Shown: in pieces, positions 1-5,524 of the stretch
Layout of the letters: every line of letters begins with the position of its first letter
How positions within the stretch are numbered: the stretch's first letter is position 1
Assembly: GCA_021821585.1 (NCBI GenBank)
Contig: JAKACF010000109.1
Location: forward strand, 1 to 9,175
Source of the DNA: Actinomycetes bacterium
Lineage (GTDB): Bacteria; Actinomycetota; Acidimicrobiia; Acidimicrobiales; Bog-793
Direction: 5' to 3'
DNA: 9,175 bases
Made by a program: the position numbers and the translations under genes
Notes under the pieces: model-generated
Told to the model about the DNA's origin: nothing
Databases searched by the model: none
Seen by the model: the letters and a program-made list of their open reading frames with translations, nothing else

Positions 1-744
1 GGGGTCTCCCCCGTTGAAACCGTTCCACCCGAGCCAGAGGATGCCGGCCCCGGCTGCCACGAGGAGGAGGTTGTTCGGTGTGAAGCGTTCGCGGTCGCGC
101 TTCAACCGGGGCCCGACCACGGCGGCGGCGACGAAACCGGTGGCACCGGCGGCGAGGTGGATGACGTAGCCGCCCGAGTAGTCGAGCGCCCCGCGCTGGG
201 CCCAGAAGCCGCCTCCCCACATCAACATGGCGTTCACCGAGTAGGCGAAGGTGGTCCACAGCGGGACGAAGACGAGCCACGCCTTGAGGCTCATCCGGCC
301 GAGCACGCTCCCGAGGAACAGAAGAGGCGTGATGGCGGCGAAGACGAACTGGAAGTAGACGAGCGTCGACTGGGGGATGGCGAGCGCCGGGCCGGCGAGG
401 TCGCCCGCCTGGGGGACGACCGCCCGGCTCTGCTCGTGGAGGTGGTCGAGGACCGGACCCGGCGCCCCGAGGAGCGTGTTGTGGACCGGGCTCCCGAGCG
501 ACAGCCAGTGCGAGCCGAAGCCCATGTTGTAGGCCCACAGCACCCAGACGACGAGGACGAGGGCGAAGGCAGAGAAGGCCATCACCATCGTGTTGATCGC
601 CCACTTCTTCTTCACGAGCCCGCCGTAGAGGACGGCGATGCCCGGGAGGCTCATCAGGCCGACGAACGTAGCGGCGGTGAGCTGCCACGAGTTGTCCCCC
701 GGAGAGAGCCAGTGGGGGTACGGCAACCAGGTCGTCCCGAGCAT
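1..744 (-). CDS. amt: Ammonium transporter, Amt/MEP/Rh family (3' end missing)
   Basis: This gene encodes an inner-membrane ammonium channel/transporter. Only the first 248 codons are present, because the gene leaves the window at base 1. The start is the ATG at 744, preceded by a strong AAGGAGG at 749-755 with a 4-nt gap. The visible part covers roughly the first six of about eleven membrane helices. It aligns well with E. coli AmtB from memory: FVGLMSLPGIAVLYGGL near residues 27-43, the paired gate phenylalanines (F131, F135), the binding-site tryptophan (W176 in MWGGG), the structural aspartate (D188 in GALDYSGG) and the first of the twin pore histidines (H196). No cleavable signal peptide is obvious, unlike E. 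coli AmtB. The loop between helices 2 and 3 (about residues 77-127) is about 20 residues longer than in AmtB. The residue aligned with AmtB Ser219 is Asp247. The gene lies downstream of gpmA on the same strand but probably has its own nitrogen-responsive promoter. Family assignment is very secure. Confidence 0.96.
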   Translation of the reverse strand, partial: MLGTTWLPYPHWLSPGDNSWQLTAATFVGLMSLPGIAVLYGGLVKKKWAINTMVMAFSAFALVLVVWVLWAYNMGFGSHWLSLGSPVHNTLLGAPGPVLDHLHEQSRAVVPQAGDLAGPALAIPQSTLVYFQFVFAAITPLLFLGSVLGRMSLKAWLVFVPLWTTFAYSVNAMLMWGGGFWAQRGALDYSGGYVIHLAAGATGFVAAAVVGPRLKRDRERFTPNNLLLVAAGAGILWLGWNGFNGGDP

Positions 745-801
745 GCAGCCTCCTTCGCCCGCAGGCGAGCCGGGGACGCCGTTGTCCGTCGAGTGCTGGC
801 A

Positions 802-807
802 AGGCTA
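802..807 (-). promoter_or_regulatory. Candidate -10 element of the amt promoter
   Basis: On the minus strand this reads TAGCCT, a TANNNT hexamer identical to the proposed gpmA -10. It would place transcription start near 795, giving a leader of about 50 nt before the amt ATG. No -35 hexamer is recognisable 16-19 nt upstream, which fits an activator-dependent promoter. The 11-bp-periodic array would then lie at about -34 to -82. This is inference from position only; such hexamers occur often by chance. Confidence 0.35.
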
Positions 808-828
808 CGGAGCCACTGTTGCGCCCCT

Positions 829-877
829 GTGCCCGCCGCGCGAACGCCATGTGAGCGCCGTGTGAACGGCGCGTTTC
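829..877 (-). promoter_or_regulatory. 11-bp-periodic array upstream of amt, GlnR-like operator
   Basis: Read on the minus strand, five pentamers follow each other with exact 6-nt spacers: GAAAC (877-873), TTCAC (866-862), CTCAC (855-851), TTCGC (844-840) and GGCAC (833-829). The four spacers are gcgccg, acggcg, atggcg and gcggcg, so the spacers are also similar. The first three units give AC-n9-AC-n9-AC. This is the minimal spacing reported for actinobacterial GlnR, whose operators alternate GTnAC-type and GaAAC boxes and commonly control amt genes. Location just upstream of an ammonium transporter makes nitrogen regulation the natural reading. The match is degenerate, and glnR itself is not in the window. 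A perfect hairpin (855-872) overlaps the array and is an alternative explanation for part of the symmetry. Confidence 0.5.
855..872 (-). terminator. Perfect 7-bp hairpin after gpmA, possible U-less terminator
   Basis: GCGCCGT and ACGGCGC form a perfect 7-bp stem around a 4-nt loop, starting 14 nt after the gpmA stop codon. No T-run follows on the minus strand, so it is not a classical intrinsic terminator. Actinobacteria are often reported to use tail-less hairpins. The stem coincides with units of the 11-bp array, so its symmetry could instead be a by-product of protein-binding sites. Confidence 0.35.
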
Positions 878-886
878 CCCGGGCGC

Positions 887-1654
887 TCAGCGGGCCCGGG
901 CGCCGGCCTGGTTGGCGACGGCCTCGGCCTTGGCCGCCACGGTCTCGGGGTCGCCGAGGTACCGGGGCGCCTCGGCGAGCTCGAGTCGGTCGTCGAGCTC
1001 GTAGACGCGGGGGATGCCGGTCGGGATGTTGATGCCGACGATCTCCTCCTCGGAGACCCCCTCGAGGTGCTTGAGCAGAGCCCGGATGCTGTTGCCGTGG
1101 GCGACGACGAGCACCGAGCGGCGGAGCGCCAGGTCGGGAGCGATGGCGTCCTCGTAGTAGGGGACGAGACGCCGCACGACGTCGGCCAGGCACTCGGTGG
1201 CCGGGAGCGCCGCCGGGGGGACCTCGGCGTAGCGCCGGTCGAAGGCGGGGTGGCCGGGGTCGTCGCTCGCGAGGGGCGGCGGGGGGATGTCGTAGCTGCG
1301 CCGCCAGAGCTTCACCTGCTCGGCGCCGTGGCGTTCGGCCGTCTCCGCCTTGTTCAGCCCTTGCAGGGCCCCGTAGTGACGCTCGTTGAGCCTCCAGTGG
1401 CGCCGCACCGGCAGGTAGCTGCGGCCCATGACGTCGAGGGCGAGGTTGGCCGTGCGCACGGCGCGGGTCAGCACCGAGGTGTGGACGACGGCGGGCTCGA
1501 GCCCGGAGCCCTCCCGCTCGGCGAGGAGGAGCCTGCCCGCCTCGAGAGCCTCCTTCTCCCCCGCCGGCGAGAGGTCGACGTCGACCCAGCCGGTGAAGCG
1601 GTTCTCGGCGTTCCAGTCGCTCTCGCCGTGGCGCAGCAGGACCAGGGTGGGCAC
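887..1654 (-). CDS. gpmA: 2,3-bisphosphoglycerate-dependent phosphoglycerate mutase
   Basis: This cytoplasmic enzyme interconverts 3- and 2-phosphoglycerate in glycolysis and gluconeogenesis through a phosphohistidine intermediate. The protein has 255 residues, close to the usual 250. The phosphohistidine motif is LLRHGES with His9. Other active-site residues are Arg64 (VLTRA), Glu91 (LNERHYGALQG) and the second catalytic histidine His186 (VVAHGNS). NRFTGWVDVDLS (residues 18-29) and the C-terminal VANQ segment are characteristic of dPGM, and no part is missing. The start is GTG at 1654. An in-frame TAG lies four codons upstream, so no longer form is possible. There is no Shine-Dalgarno sequence, but TAGCCT lies at -12 to -7, which suggests a leaderless mRNA. 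The gene is divergent from the ACT-domain gene (75 bp apart) and is followed 142 bp downstream by amt. Identification is very secure. Confidence 0.97.
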   Translation of the reverse strand: MPTLVLLRHGESDWNAENRFTGWVDVDLSPAGEKEALEAGRLLLAEREGSGLEPAVVHTSVLTRAVRTANLALDVMGRSYLPVRRHWRLNERHYGALQGLNKAETAERHGAEQVKLWRRSYDIPPPPLASDDPGHPAFDRRYAEVPPAALPATECLADVVRRLVPYYEDAIAPDLALRRSVLVVAHGNSIRALLKHLEGVSEEEIVGINIPTGIPRVYELDDRLELAEAPRYLGDPETVAAKAEAVANQAGARAR

Positions 1655-1660
1655 AGCGGG

Positions 1661-1666
1661 AGGCTA
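1661..1666 (-). promoter_or_regulatory. Leaderless -10 element of gpmA
   Basis: The minus strand reads TAGCCT at exactly -12 to -7 if the G of the gpmA GTG start is +1. TANNNT at this position, with no Shine-Dalgarno sequence and an in-frame stop just upstream (the TAG of the hexamer itself), is the typical layout of actinobacterial leaderless genes. No convincing -35 box is visible. Confidence 0.5.
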
Positions 1667-1717
1667 GCCGCAACAACACGGTCATCTCCTCGCCGCCCGG
1701 CCGACATTGCGGCGGCC

Positions 1718-1723
1718 TACCCT
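1718..1723 (+). promoter_or_regulatory. Leaderless -10 element of the ACT-domain gene
   Basis: TACCCT (TANNNT) lies at exactly -12 to -7 relative to the GTG at 1730, mirroring the gpmA arrangement on the other strand. No Shine-Dalgarno sequence precedes the GTG. The two -10 hexamers are about 51 bp apart and face away from each other inside the 75-bp divergent gap. Confidence 0.5.
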
Positions 1724-1729
1724 TCGGGC

Positions 1730-2350
1730 GTGGCCCGGTTCGCGATCGAGCTCTCCCTCGCCGACCAGCCGGGCGCGCTCGGCGCCGTGGCGAGCCTCAT
1801 CGGCTCGCTCGGGGGCGACGTCGTCGACGTCGACGTCCTCGAGCACGGGCGGGGGCGGGCACGGGACGAGATCACCGTCGAGCTCGTCGACGCGAAGACC
1901 GCCGCCACCCTCGGCGCCGAGCTCGCCGCCCTGCCCGGGGTGGAGGTGGAGCACCTCGCGCCCGTCGGCGAGTACGGGCACCACCTCGTGGTCGACGCCC
2001 TCGAGATCGCCTCCGCCGTCGTCGCCGAGGAGTCGGCCGACGCGGTCCTCGACACCCTGGCGAGCGGGGTCGTGGCGGCCTTCGGCGTCTCCTTCGCCGT
2101 CGTCCTCGAACCCGACCGCGACCATCCCCTCGCCGCCGCCGGCGACGTCCCGCCGGCCTCGGTCGCCCGCTCCGGCGGGGGCCCGCGCTTCGTCGACGGC
2201 CAGGACTCGCTCGCCTTCCCGATCGGGGAGGACGGCCTCCTCCTCGTCGTCGGCCGGCCTGGCTGGCCGTTCCGGAACCGGGAGCGGCGGGAGCTCACCA
2301 CGCTGAGCCGCATCTGCGCCACCCGGCTCGCCCAGCTCGCCGGCGGCTGA
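1730..2350 (+). CDS. ACT-domain protein with GAF-like C-terminal half, function unknown
   Basis: A 206-residue cytoplasmic protein with no membrane segment. Residues 3-75 form a clear ACT domain: IELSLADQPGALGAVASLI followed by a glycine-rich turn and VVDVDVL, the usual ligand-binding layout of amino-acid-sensing modules. Residues about 88-204 look like a degenerate GAF domain: a helix (ALEIASAVVAEESADAVLDTL), a strand pair around FGVSFAVVLEP, a second strand block SLAFPIGEDGLLLVVGR, and a closing helix LTTLSRICATRLAQL. The GAF call rests on pattern and spacing only. No catalytic or DNA-binding motif is seen, so the protein probably senses a small molecule. The start at GTG 1730 is chosen because the ACT domain begins there and a leaderless -10 fits it; the open frame extends further upstream without a good start. 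The gene is followed 1 nt later by a NUDIX hydrolase, implying a two-gene operon. It could be an orphan regulatory subunit; the ligand is unknown. Confidence 0.8.
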   Translation: MARFAIELSLADQPGALGAVASLIGSLGGDVVDVDVLEHGRGRARDEITVELVDAKTAATLGAELAALPGVEVEHLAPVGEYGHHLVVDALEIASAVVAEESADAVLDTLASGVVAAFGVSFAVVLEPDRDHPLAAAGDVPPASVARSGGGPRFVDGQDSLAFPIGEDGLLLVVGRPGWPFRNRERRELTTLSRICATRLAQLAGG

Positions 2351-2351
2351 C

Positions 2352-2894
2352 GTGGCGGCGGGGCCGGGCGGGGGCGCGCCCTGGGAGCGCCTCGGGGAGC
2401 GTCCCGGGCCGTCGGGCTACCTCGAGGTGCGTACGGCGACCTTCCGCTATCCCGATGGCGCGCTCGCCGACTGGGACCTCGTGGTCGGCCGCGACGTGGT
2501 CGCCGTCCTCGCCGTCACCGTCGCCGGCGAGGTGGTCCTCGCCCGTCAGTTCCGCCCGGGGCCGGGGCGGGTCTGCGACGAGCTCCCCGGCGGCTTCGTC
2601 GACGACGGGGAGAGCCCGCTCGAGGCCGCCCAACGGGAGCTGCGCGAGGAGACCGGCTACGCCGGGGAGACCGAGCTCGTCGGCTGGCTGCTGCCGGCGG
2701 CCACCATGACGCGTCGCAACTTCGTGGCGGTCGCCCGCGGCTGCGAGCAGGTCGCCGCCCCCCGCCCCGAGCAGGGCGAGTTCATCGAGGTCGTCCTCCG
2801 CCCTCTCGAGGAGTTCCGGGCGGGGCTCGCTTCGGCGCCGCTCACCGATCTCGGGGCCGCCTATCTCGCCCTCGACCACCTCGGCCTCCTCTGA
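2352..2894 (+). CDS. NUDIX hydrolase, ADP-ribose pyrophosphatase-like
   Basis: A 180-residue cytoplasmic hydrolase that would cleave a nucleoside diphosphate linked to another group, needing Mg2+ or a similar metal. The NUDIX box is complete and canonical at residues 81-103: G81-x5-E87-x7-R95-E96-L97-x-E99-E100-x-G102-Y103. The preceding VVLARQFRPGPGRVCDELPGGF resembles the QYR...ELPAG element of ADP-ribose pyrophosphatases, which favours ADP-ribose or a nucleotide sugar over (d)NTPs. The substrate cannot be fixed from sequence. GTG at 2352 lies one base after the ACT gene's stop, so translation is probably coupled; no clear Shine-Dalgarno sequence is present. The first 20 residues are glycine- and proline-rich and probably disordered. 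A later in-frame GTG at 2427 is possible but would cut into the N-terminal strand region. A small hairpin follows the stop codon. Confidence 0.9.
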   Translation: MAAGPGGGAPWERLGERPGPSGYLEVRTATFRYPDGALADWDLVVGRDVVAVLAVTVAGEVVLARQFRPGPGRVCDELPGGFVDDGESPLEAAQRELREETGYAGETELVGWLLPAATMTRRNFVAVARGCEQVAAPRPEQGEFIEVVLRPLEEFRAGLASAPLTDLGAAYLALDHLGLL

Positions 2895-2895
2895 G

Positions 2896-2923
2896 CCGGG
2901 TGTCGGACCAAGTCACACACCGG
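2896..2923 (+). terminator. Hairpin after the NUDIX gene, possible terminator
   Basis: CCGGGTGT (2896-2903) can pair with ACAC-a-CCGG (2915-2923), giving 8 bp with a single bulged A and an 11-nt loop, immediately after the TGA at 2892-2894. No T-tract follows. It is well placed to separate the ACT-NUDIX unit from the dnaK promoter, but the structure is modest. Confidence 0.35.
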
Positions 2924-2932
2924 TCGCGAGCA

Positions 2933-2959
2933 GGGAATAGAGAGATCACGCTCAAGGTT
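2933..2959 (+). promoter_or_regulatory. Sigma-H/sigma-R type stress promoter of dnaK
   Basis: GGGAAT at 2933-2938 is followed, after exactly 18 nt (2939-2956), by GTT at 2957-2959 within the context gGTTG. This matches the GGAAT-n18-GTT consensus of actinobacterial ECF sigma factors of the SigH (Mycobacterium) and SigR (Streptomyces) type, which respond to heat and thiol-oxidative stress. Mycobacterial dnaK and clpB are known SigH targets. Transcription would start about 7-10 nt further on, giving a leader of about 60 nt. The GTT falls on the left arm of the proposed HAIR operator, so HspR binding should block this promoter. Confidence 0.6.
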
Positions 2960-2985
2960 GATAGCCATGCGCTCAACTTGGTTAG
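2949..2985 (+). repeat. Two imperfect 16-bp direct repeats, 21 bp apart
   Basis: CGCTCAAGGTTGATAG (2949-2964) and CGCTCAACTTGGTTAG (2970-2985) agree at 12 of 16 positions, including the first seven bases. Their starts are 21 bp apart, two helical turns, so a protein bound at each would sit on the same face of the DNA. The shared CTCAA is the core of the HAIR half-site. This may mark a second, weaker HspR contact. Confidence 0.45.
2957..2977 (+). promoter_or_regulatory. HAIR-like operator, probable HspR binding site
   Basis: The HAIR consensus is CTTGAGT-n7-ACTCAAG. Here GTTGATA (2957-2963), a 7-nt spacer (2964-2970) and GCTCAAC (2971-2977) keep the spacing exactly. The core TTGA-n11-TCAA is perfect, and 9 of the 14 consensus positions match. 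Its position over the stress-promoter -10 and the likely housekeeping -35, in front of an operon encoding HspR, supports autorepression. The outer bases deviate from consensus, so affinity is uncertain. Confidence 0.6.
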
Positions 2986-2988
2986 ACT
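2958..2988 (+). promoter_or_regulatory. Candidate housekeeping sigma promoter of dnaK
   Basis: TTGATA (2958-2963, five of six to TTGACA) and TAGACT (2983-2988, TANNNT) are separated by 19 nt. TTAGAC one base earlier gives an 18-nt spacer. Transcription would start near 2995, leaving a leader of about 30 nt. The -35 lies inside the left HAIR arm. The spacer is slightly long, so this is less secure than the sigma-H type promoter. Confidence 0.4.
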
Positions 2989-3026
2989 GAGTGCTGACAA
3001 ATGAACGAGTCAAGGAGCGAACGCAC

Positions 3027-4880
3027 ATGCCGAAGGCCGTAGGGATCGACCTCGGAACGACGAACTCGGTGGTGGCCTTCCTCGAGGCAGGAGAGCCCAC
3101 CGTCATCCCCAACGCGGAGGGCGGGAGGACGACCCCGTCGGTAGTCGGTTTCGCCAAGTCCGGCGAGGTGCTCGTCGGAGAGGTTGCCAAGCGTCAGGCC
3201 ATCACCAACCCCGACCGGACCATCCGGTCGGTCAAGCGACACATGGGCACGAGCTGGACCATCGACGTGGACGGCAAGGCCTACACCGCCCAGGAGATCT
3301 CGGCCCGCATCCTGCAGAAGCTGAAGCGGGACGCCGAGTCGTACCTCGGCGACACCGTCAGCCAGGCGGTGATCACCGTCCCCGCCTACTTCGACGACGC
3401 CCAGCGGACCGCCACCCAGGAGGCCGGCAAGATCGCCGGCCTCGAGGTGCTGCGCATCATCAACGAGCCGACGGCCGCCGCGCTCGCCTACGGGCTCGAC
3501 AAGGAGGGCGCCGACCAGACCGTCCTCGTCTTCGACCTCGGCGGCGGCACCTTCGACGTCTCGATCCTCGAGATCGGCGAGGGCGTCTTCGAGGTGAAGT
3601 CGACCTCCGGGAACACCCACCTCGGCGGGGACGACTGGGACCAGCGGGTCATGGACTGGCTCGTCAAGACCTTCAAGGACACAGAGGGCGTCGACCTTGC
3701 CAACGACAAGATGGCGATGCAGCGCCTGAAGGAGGCGGCCGAGAAGGCAAAGATCGAGCTCTCGGCCGTCCAGGAGACGACGATCAACCTGCCCTTCATC
3801 ACCGCCACGAACGAGGGCCCGAAGCACCTCGACCTGAAGCTCACGAGGGCGAAGTTCCAGGAGCTGACCGAGGACCTGGTGGACGCCTGCCGCGGCCCGT
3901 TCGACTCCGCCATCGCGGACGCCGGCCTCTCGAAGTCCGACATCGACCACGTCGTGCTTGTCGGCGGGTCGACCCGCATGCCGGCCATCCAGGACCTCGT
4001 CCAGCAGCTGACCGGCAAGGAGCCGCACAAGGGGGTCAACCCCGACGAGGTCGTCGCCGTCGGCGCCGCCATCCAGGCGGGCGTCCTGAAGGGTGAGGTG
4101 AAGGACGTCCTCCTCCTCGACGTGACGCCGCTCAGCCTCGGCATCGAGACCAAGGGCGGGATCACCCACAAGCTCATCGAGCGCAACACGACGATCCCGA
4201 CGCGGCGCTCGGAGATCTTCACGACCGCCGAGGACCACCAGCCCTCGGTCGAGATCCACGTCCTCCAGGGCGAGCGGGACATGGCGATGTACAACAAGAC
4301 GCTCGGCAAGTTCCAGCTCGTCGACCTGCCGCCCGCACCCCGCGGGGTCCCGCAGATCGAGGTGGCCTTCGACATCGACGCGAACGGCATCGTCCACGTC
4401 TCGGCGAAGGACCTCGCGACGGGCAAGGAGCAGTCGATGACCATCACCGGGCAGTCCTCGCTCCCGAAGGACGACATCGAGCGGATGGTCCGCGACGCCG
4501 AGGCGCACGCTGCCGACGACCGTCGGCGCCGCGAGGAGGCGGAGGCCCGCAACCAGGCCGACACGCTCGTCTACCAGACCGAGAAGCTGCTGCGCGAGCA
4601 GGGCGACAAGGTCCCCGAGGATGAGAAGGCGAGGGTGGAGTCCGCCCTCGCGGACGTGAAGGAGAAGCTCGCCGGATCCGACGTCGAGGCGCTCAACCGC
4701 AGCCTCGACGCCCTGCGGACGGCCTCCCAGACGCTCGGACAGCGGATGTACGAGCAGGCCGCTTCTCAGCAGCAGGCCGCCGGAGGCACCCCCGGCGGCG
4801 GCGAGTCAGCCGGGAACGAGGACGAGGTCGTCGACGCCGAGATCGTCGACGAGCCCGGGTCGGACGCGGCAGGCGCATGA
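3027..4880 (+). CDS. dnaK: Chaperone DnaK (Hsp70)
   Basis: This is the ATP-driven Hsp70 chaperone that binds exposed hydrophobic stretches of unfolded proteins, working with DnaJ and GrpE in the cytoplasm. It has 617 residues. The nucleotide-binding domain spans about 1-358, with the phosphate loops GIDLGTTNS (6-14) and DLGGGTFD (170-177). The interdomain linker DVLLLD is at 360-365. The substrate-binding domain and helical lid follow. The C-terminus ends with the common DEVVDAEIVD motif plus an acidic tail. The short segment after KRQAITNP lacks the roughly 24-residue insertion of proteobacterial DnaK, as expected for Gram-positive lineages. ATG at 3027 is preferred over the upstream in-frame GTG at 2991, because AAGGAG lies 9 nt before it and the protein then begins MPKAVGIDLG. 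The stop overlaps the grpE start (ATGA). Expression is probably controlled by HspR and a SigH-like factor. Confidence 0.99.
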   Translation: MPKAVGIDLGTTNSVVAFLEAGEPTVIPNAEGGRTTPSVVGFAKSGEVLVGEVAKRQAITNPDRTIRSVKRHMGTSWTIDVDGKAYTAQEISARILQKLKRDAESYLGDTVSQAVITVPAYFDDAQRTATQEAGKIAGLEVLRIINEPTAAALAYGLDKEGADQTVLVFDLGGGTFDVSILEIGEGVFEVKSTSGNTHLGGDDWDQRVMDWLVKTFKDTEGVDLANDKMAMQRLKEAAEKAKIELSAVQETTINLPFITATNEGPKHLDLKLTRAKFQELTEDLVDACRGPFDSAIADAGLSKSDIDHVVLVGGSTRMPAIQDLVQQLTGKEPHKGVNPDEVVAVGAAIQAGVLKGEVKDVLLLDVTPLSLGIETKGGITHKLIERNTTIPTRRSEIFTTAEDHQPSVEIHVLQGERDMAMYNKTLGKFQLVDLPPAPRGVPQIEVAFDIDANGIVHVSAKDLATGKEQSMTITGQSSLPKDDIERMVRDAEAHAADDRRRREEAEARNQADTLVYQTEKLLREQGDKVPEDEKARVESALADVKEKLAGSDVEALNRSLDALRTASQTLGQRMYEQAASQQQAAGGTPGGGESAGNEDEVVDAEIVDEPGSDAAGA

Positions 4881-5494
4881 GCGAGCACCGCTGGAACGAG
4901 GCCTCGGCCGGGGAGGGCGACTCCCCGGCCGAGGAGGGCGCACTCCCCGAGGAGGAGCGCCTGAACGCCTCCGGGGAGGCTCCGGGAGAAGAGGCCACGG
5001 AGGCCGGGCCACCGGCCGGTGACGAGGGCGAGACGCTCGACCGGCTGATCGAGGAGGACCTGGGCCGTCTCGCCGCCGAGCGGGACGAGTACCTCGACTC
5101 GCTCCGGCGGCTGCAGGCCGACTTCGACAACTACCGCAAGCGGGCGGTCCGTCAGCAGACCGACCTGCTCGAGCGGGCGTCGGAGAACCTCCTCATCGCC
5201 CTGTTGCCGGTGCTCGACGCGCTCGACCTCGCCGAGGCACACGTCGGGGCGGGCGACGACCAGGCGGCGCTCGGCCAGATCGGGACGCTGCTACGCGAGA
5301 CCCTCTCACGGGAGGGCCTCGAGCGGATCGACGCCGTCGGCGTGGCCTTCGACCCGACGGTGCACGACGCCGTCGCCCACGAGGAGGCGGACGAGGCGGC
5401 CGAGGGCGGCCAGCAGATCGCAGAGGTGATGCGGGCGGGCTACCGCCTGAAGGGCCGGGTCGTCCGACCGGCGATGGTGAAGGTGAAGGGCTGA
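4877..5494 (+). CDS. grpE: Nucleotide exchange factor GrpE
   Basis: GrpE dimers release ADP from DnaK so that ATP can rebind and substrate is freed; the long helices can act as a thermosensor in other bacteria. The protein has 205 residues. Residues 1-55 are rich in Glu, Gly, Ala and Pro and are probably disordered. A helical coiled-coil segment follows (about 56-115), including the characteristic RLQADFDNYRKRA. The C-terminal beta domain contacts DnaK and carries the family signature: FDPTVHDAVAHEE (158-170) and VMRAGYRLKGRVVRPAMVKV (184-203). The ATG overlaps the dnaK TGA by four bases, so translation is probably coupled; no strong Shine-Dalgarno sequence is seen. dnaJ follows after 30 nt. 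The gene is complete, and identification is very secure. Confidence 0.97.
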   Translation: MSEHRWNEASAGEGDSPAEEGALPEEERLNASGEAPGEEATEAGPPAGDEGETLDRLIEEDLGRLAAERDEYLDSLRRLQADFDNYRKRAVRQQTDLLERASENLLIALLPVLDALDLAEAHVGAGDDQAALGQIGTLLRETLSREGLERIDAVGVAFDPTVHDAVAHEEADEAAEGGQQIAEVMRAGYRLKGRVVRPAMVKVKG

Positions 5495-5524
5495 CAGGAC
5501 CGAGCGAGGAAGACAGGACGGCAC

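Noticed and set aside
878..900. Inverted repeat CCCGGGC / GCCCGGG around the gpmA stop codon
   Set aside because: Built on the CCCGGG palindrome common in such GC-rich DNA, with a 9-nt loop holding the stop codon and no T-tract. A hairpin further downstream is better placed as a terminator.
157..1032. Plus-strand open frame opposite amt and the end of gpmA
   Set aside because: The composition is charged and repetitive, and the minus strand encodes conserved Amt and GpmA motifs in the same bases.
1067..1729. Upstream extension of the ACT-domain protein's reading frame
   Set aside because: This part is the antisense shadow of gpmA; the conserved ACT domain starts right after GTG 1730, where a leaderless -10 also fits.
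1816..1842. Run of GTCGAC/GACGTC palindromes
   Set aside because: It simply encodes the alternating Asp/Val strand of the ACT domain with GC-biased codons.
2989..2997. CIRCE right half-site: GAGTGCTGA matches GAGTGCTAA at 8 of 9 positions
   Set aside because: The left arm at the required 9-nt spacing (2971-2979) matches only about 3 of 9, and the operon carries hspR, not hrcA. Probably chance, though it lies close to the predicted start site.
2986..3006. Second HAIR-like inverted pair, ACTGAGT-n7-AATGAAC
   Set aside because: It also matches 9 of 14 positions, but the TTGA-n11-TCAA core is broken in both arms, so it is weaker than the site at 2957-2977.
2982..4508. Long open frame antisense to dnaK (508 codons)
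   Set aside because: The translation is low-complexity, rich in Leu, Val, Asp, Gly and Arg, typical of the complementary strand of a GC-rich gene; dnaK on the other strand is unmistakable.
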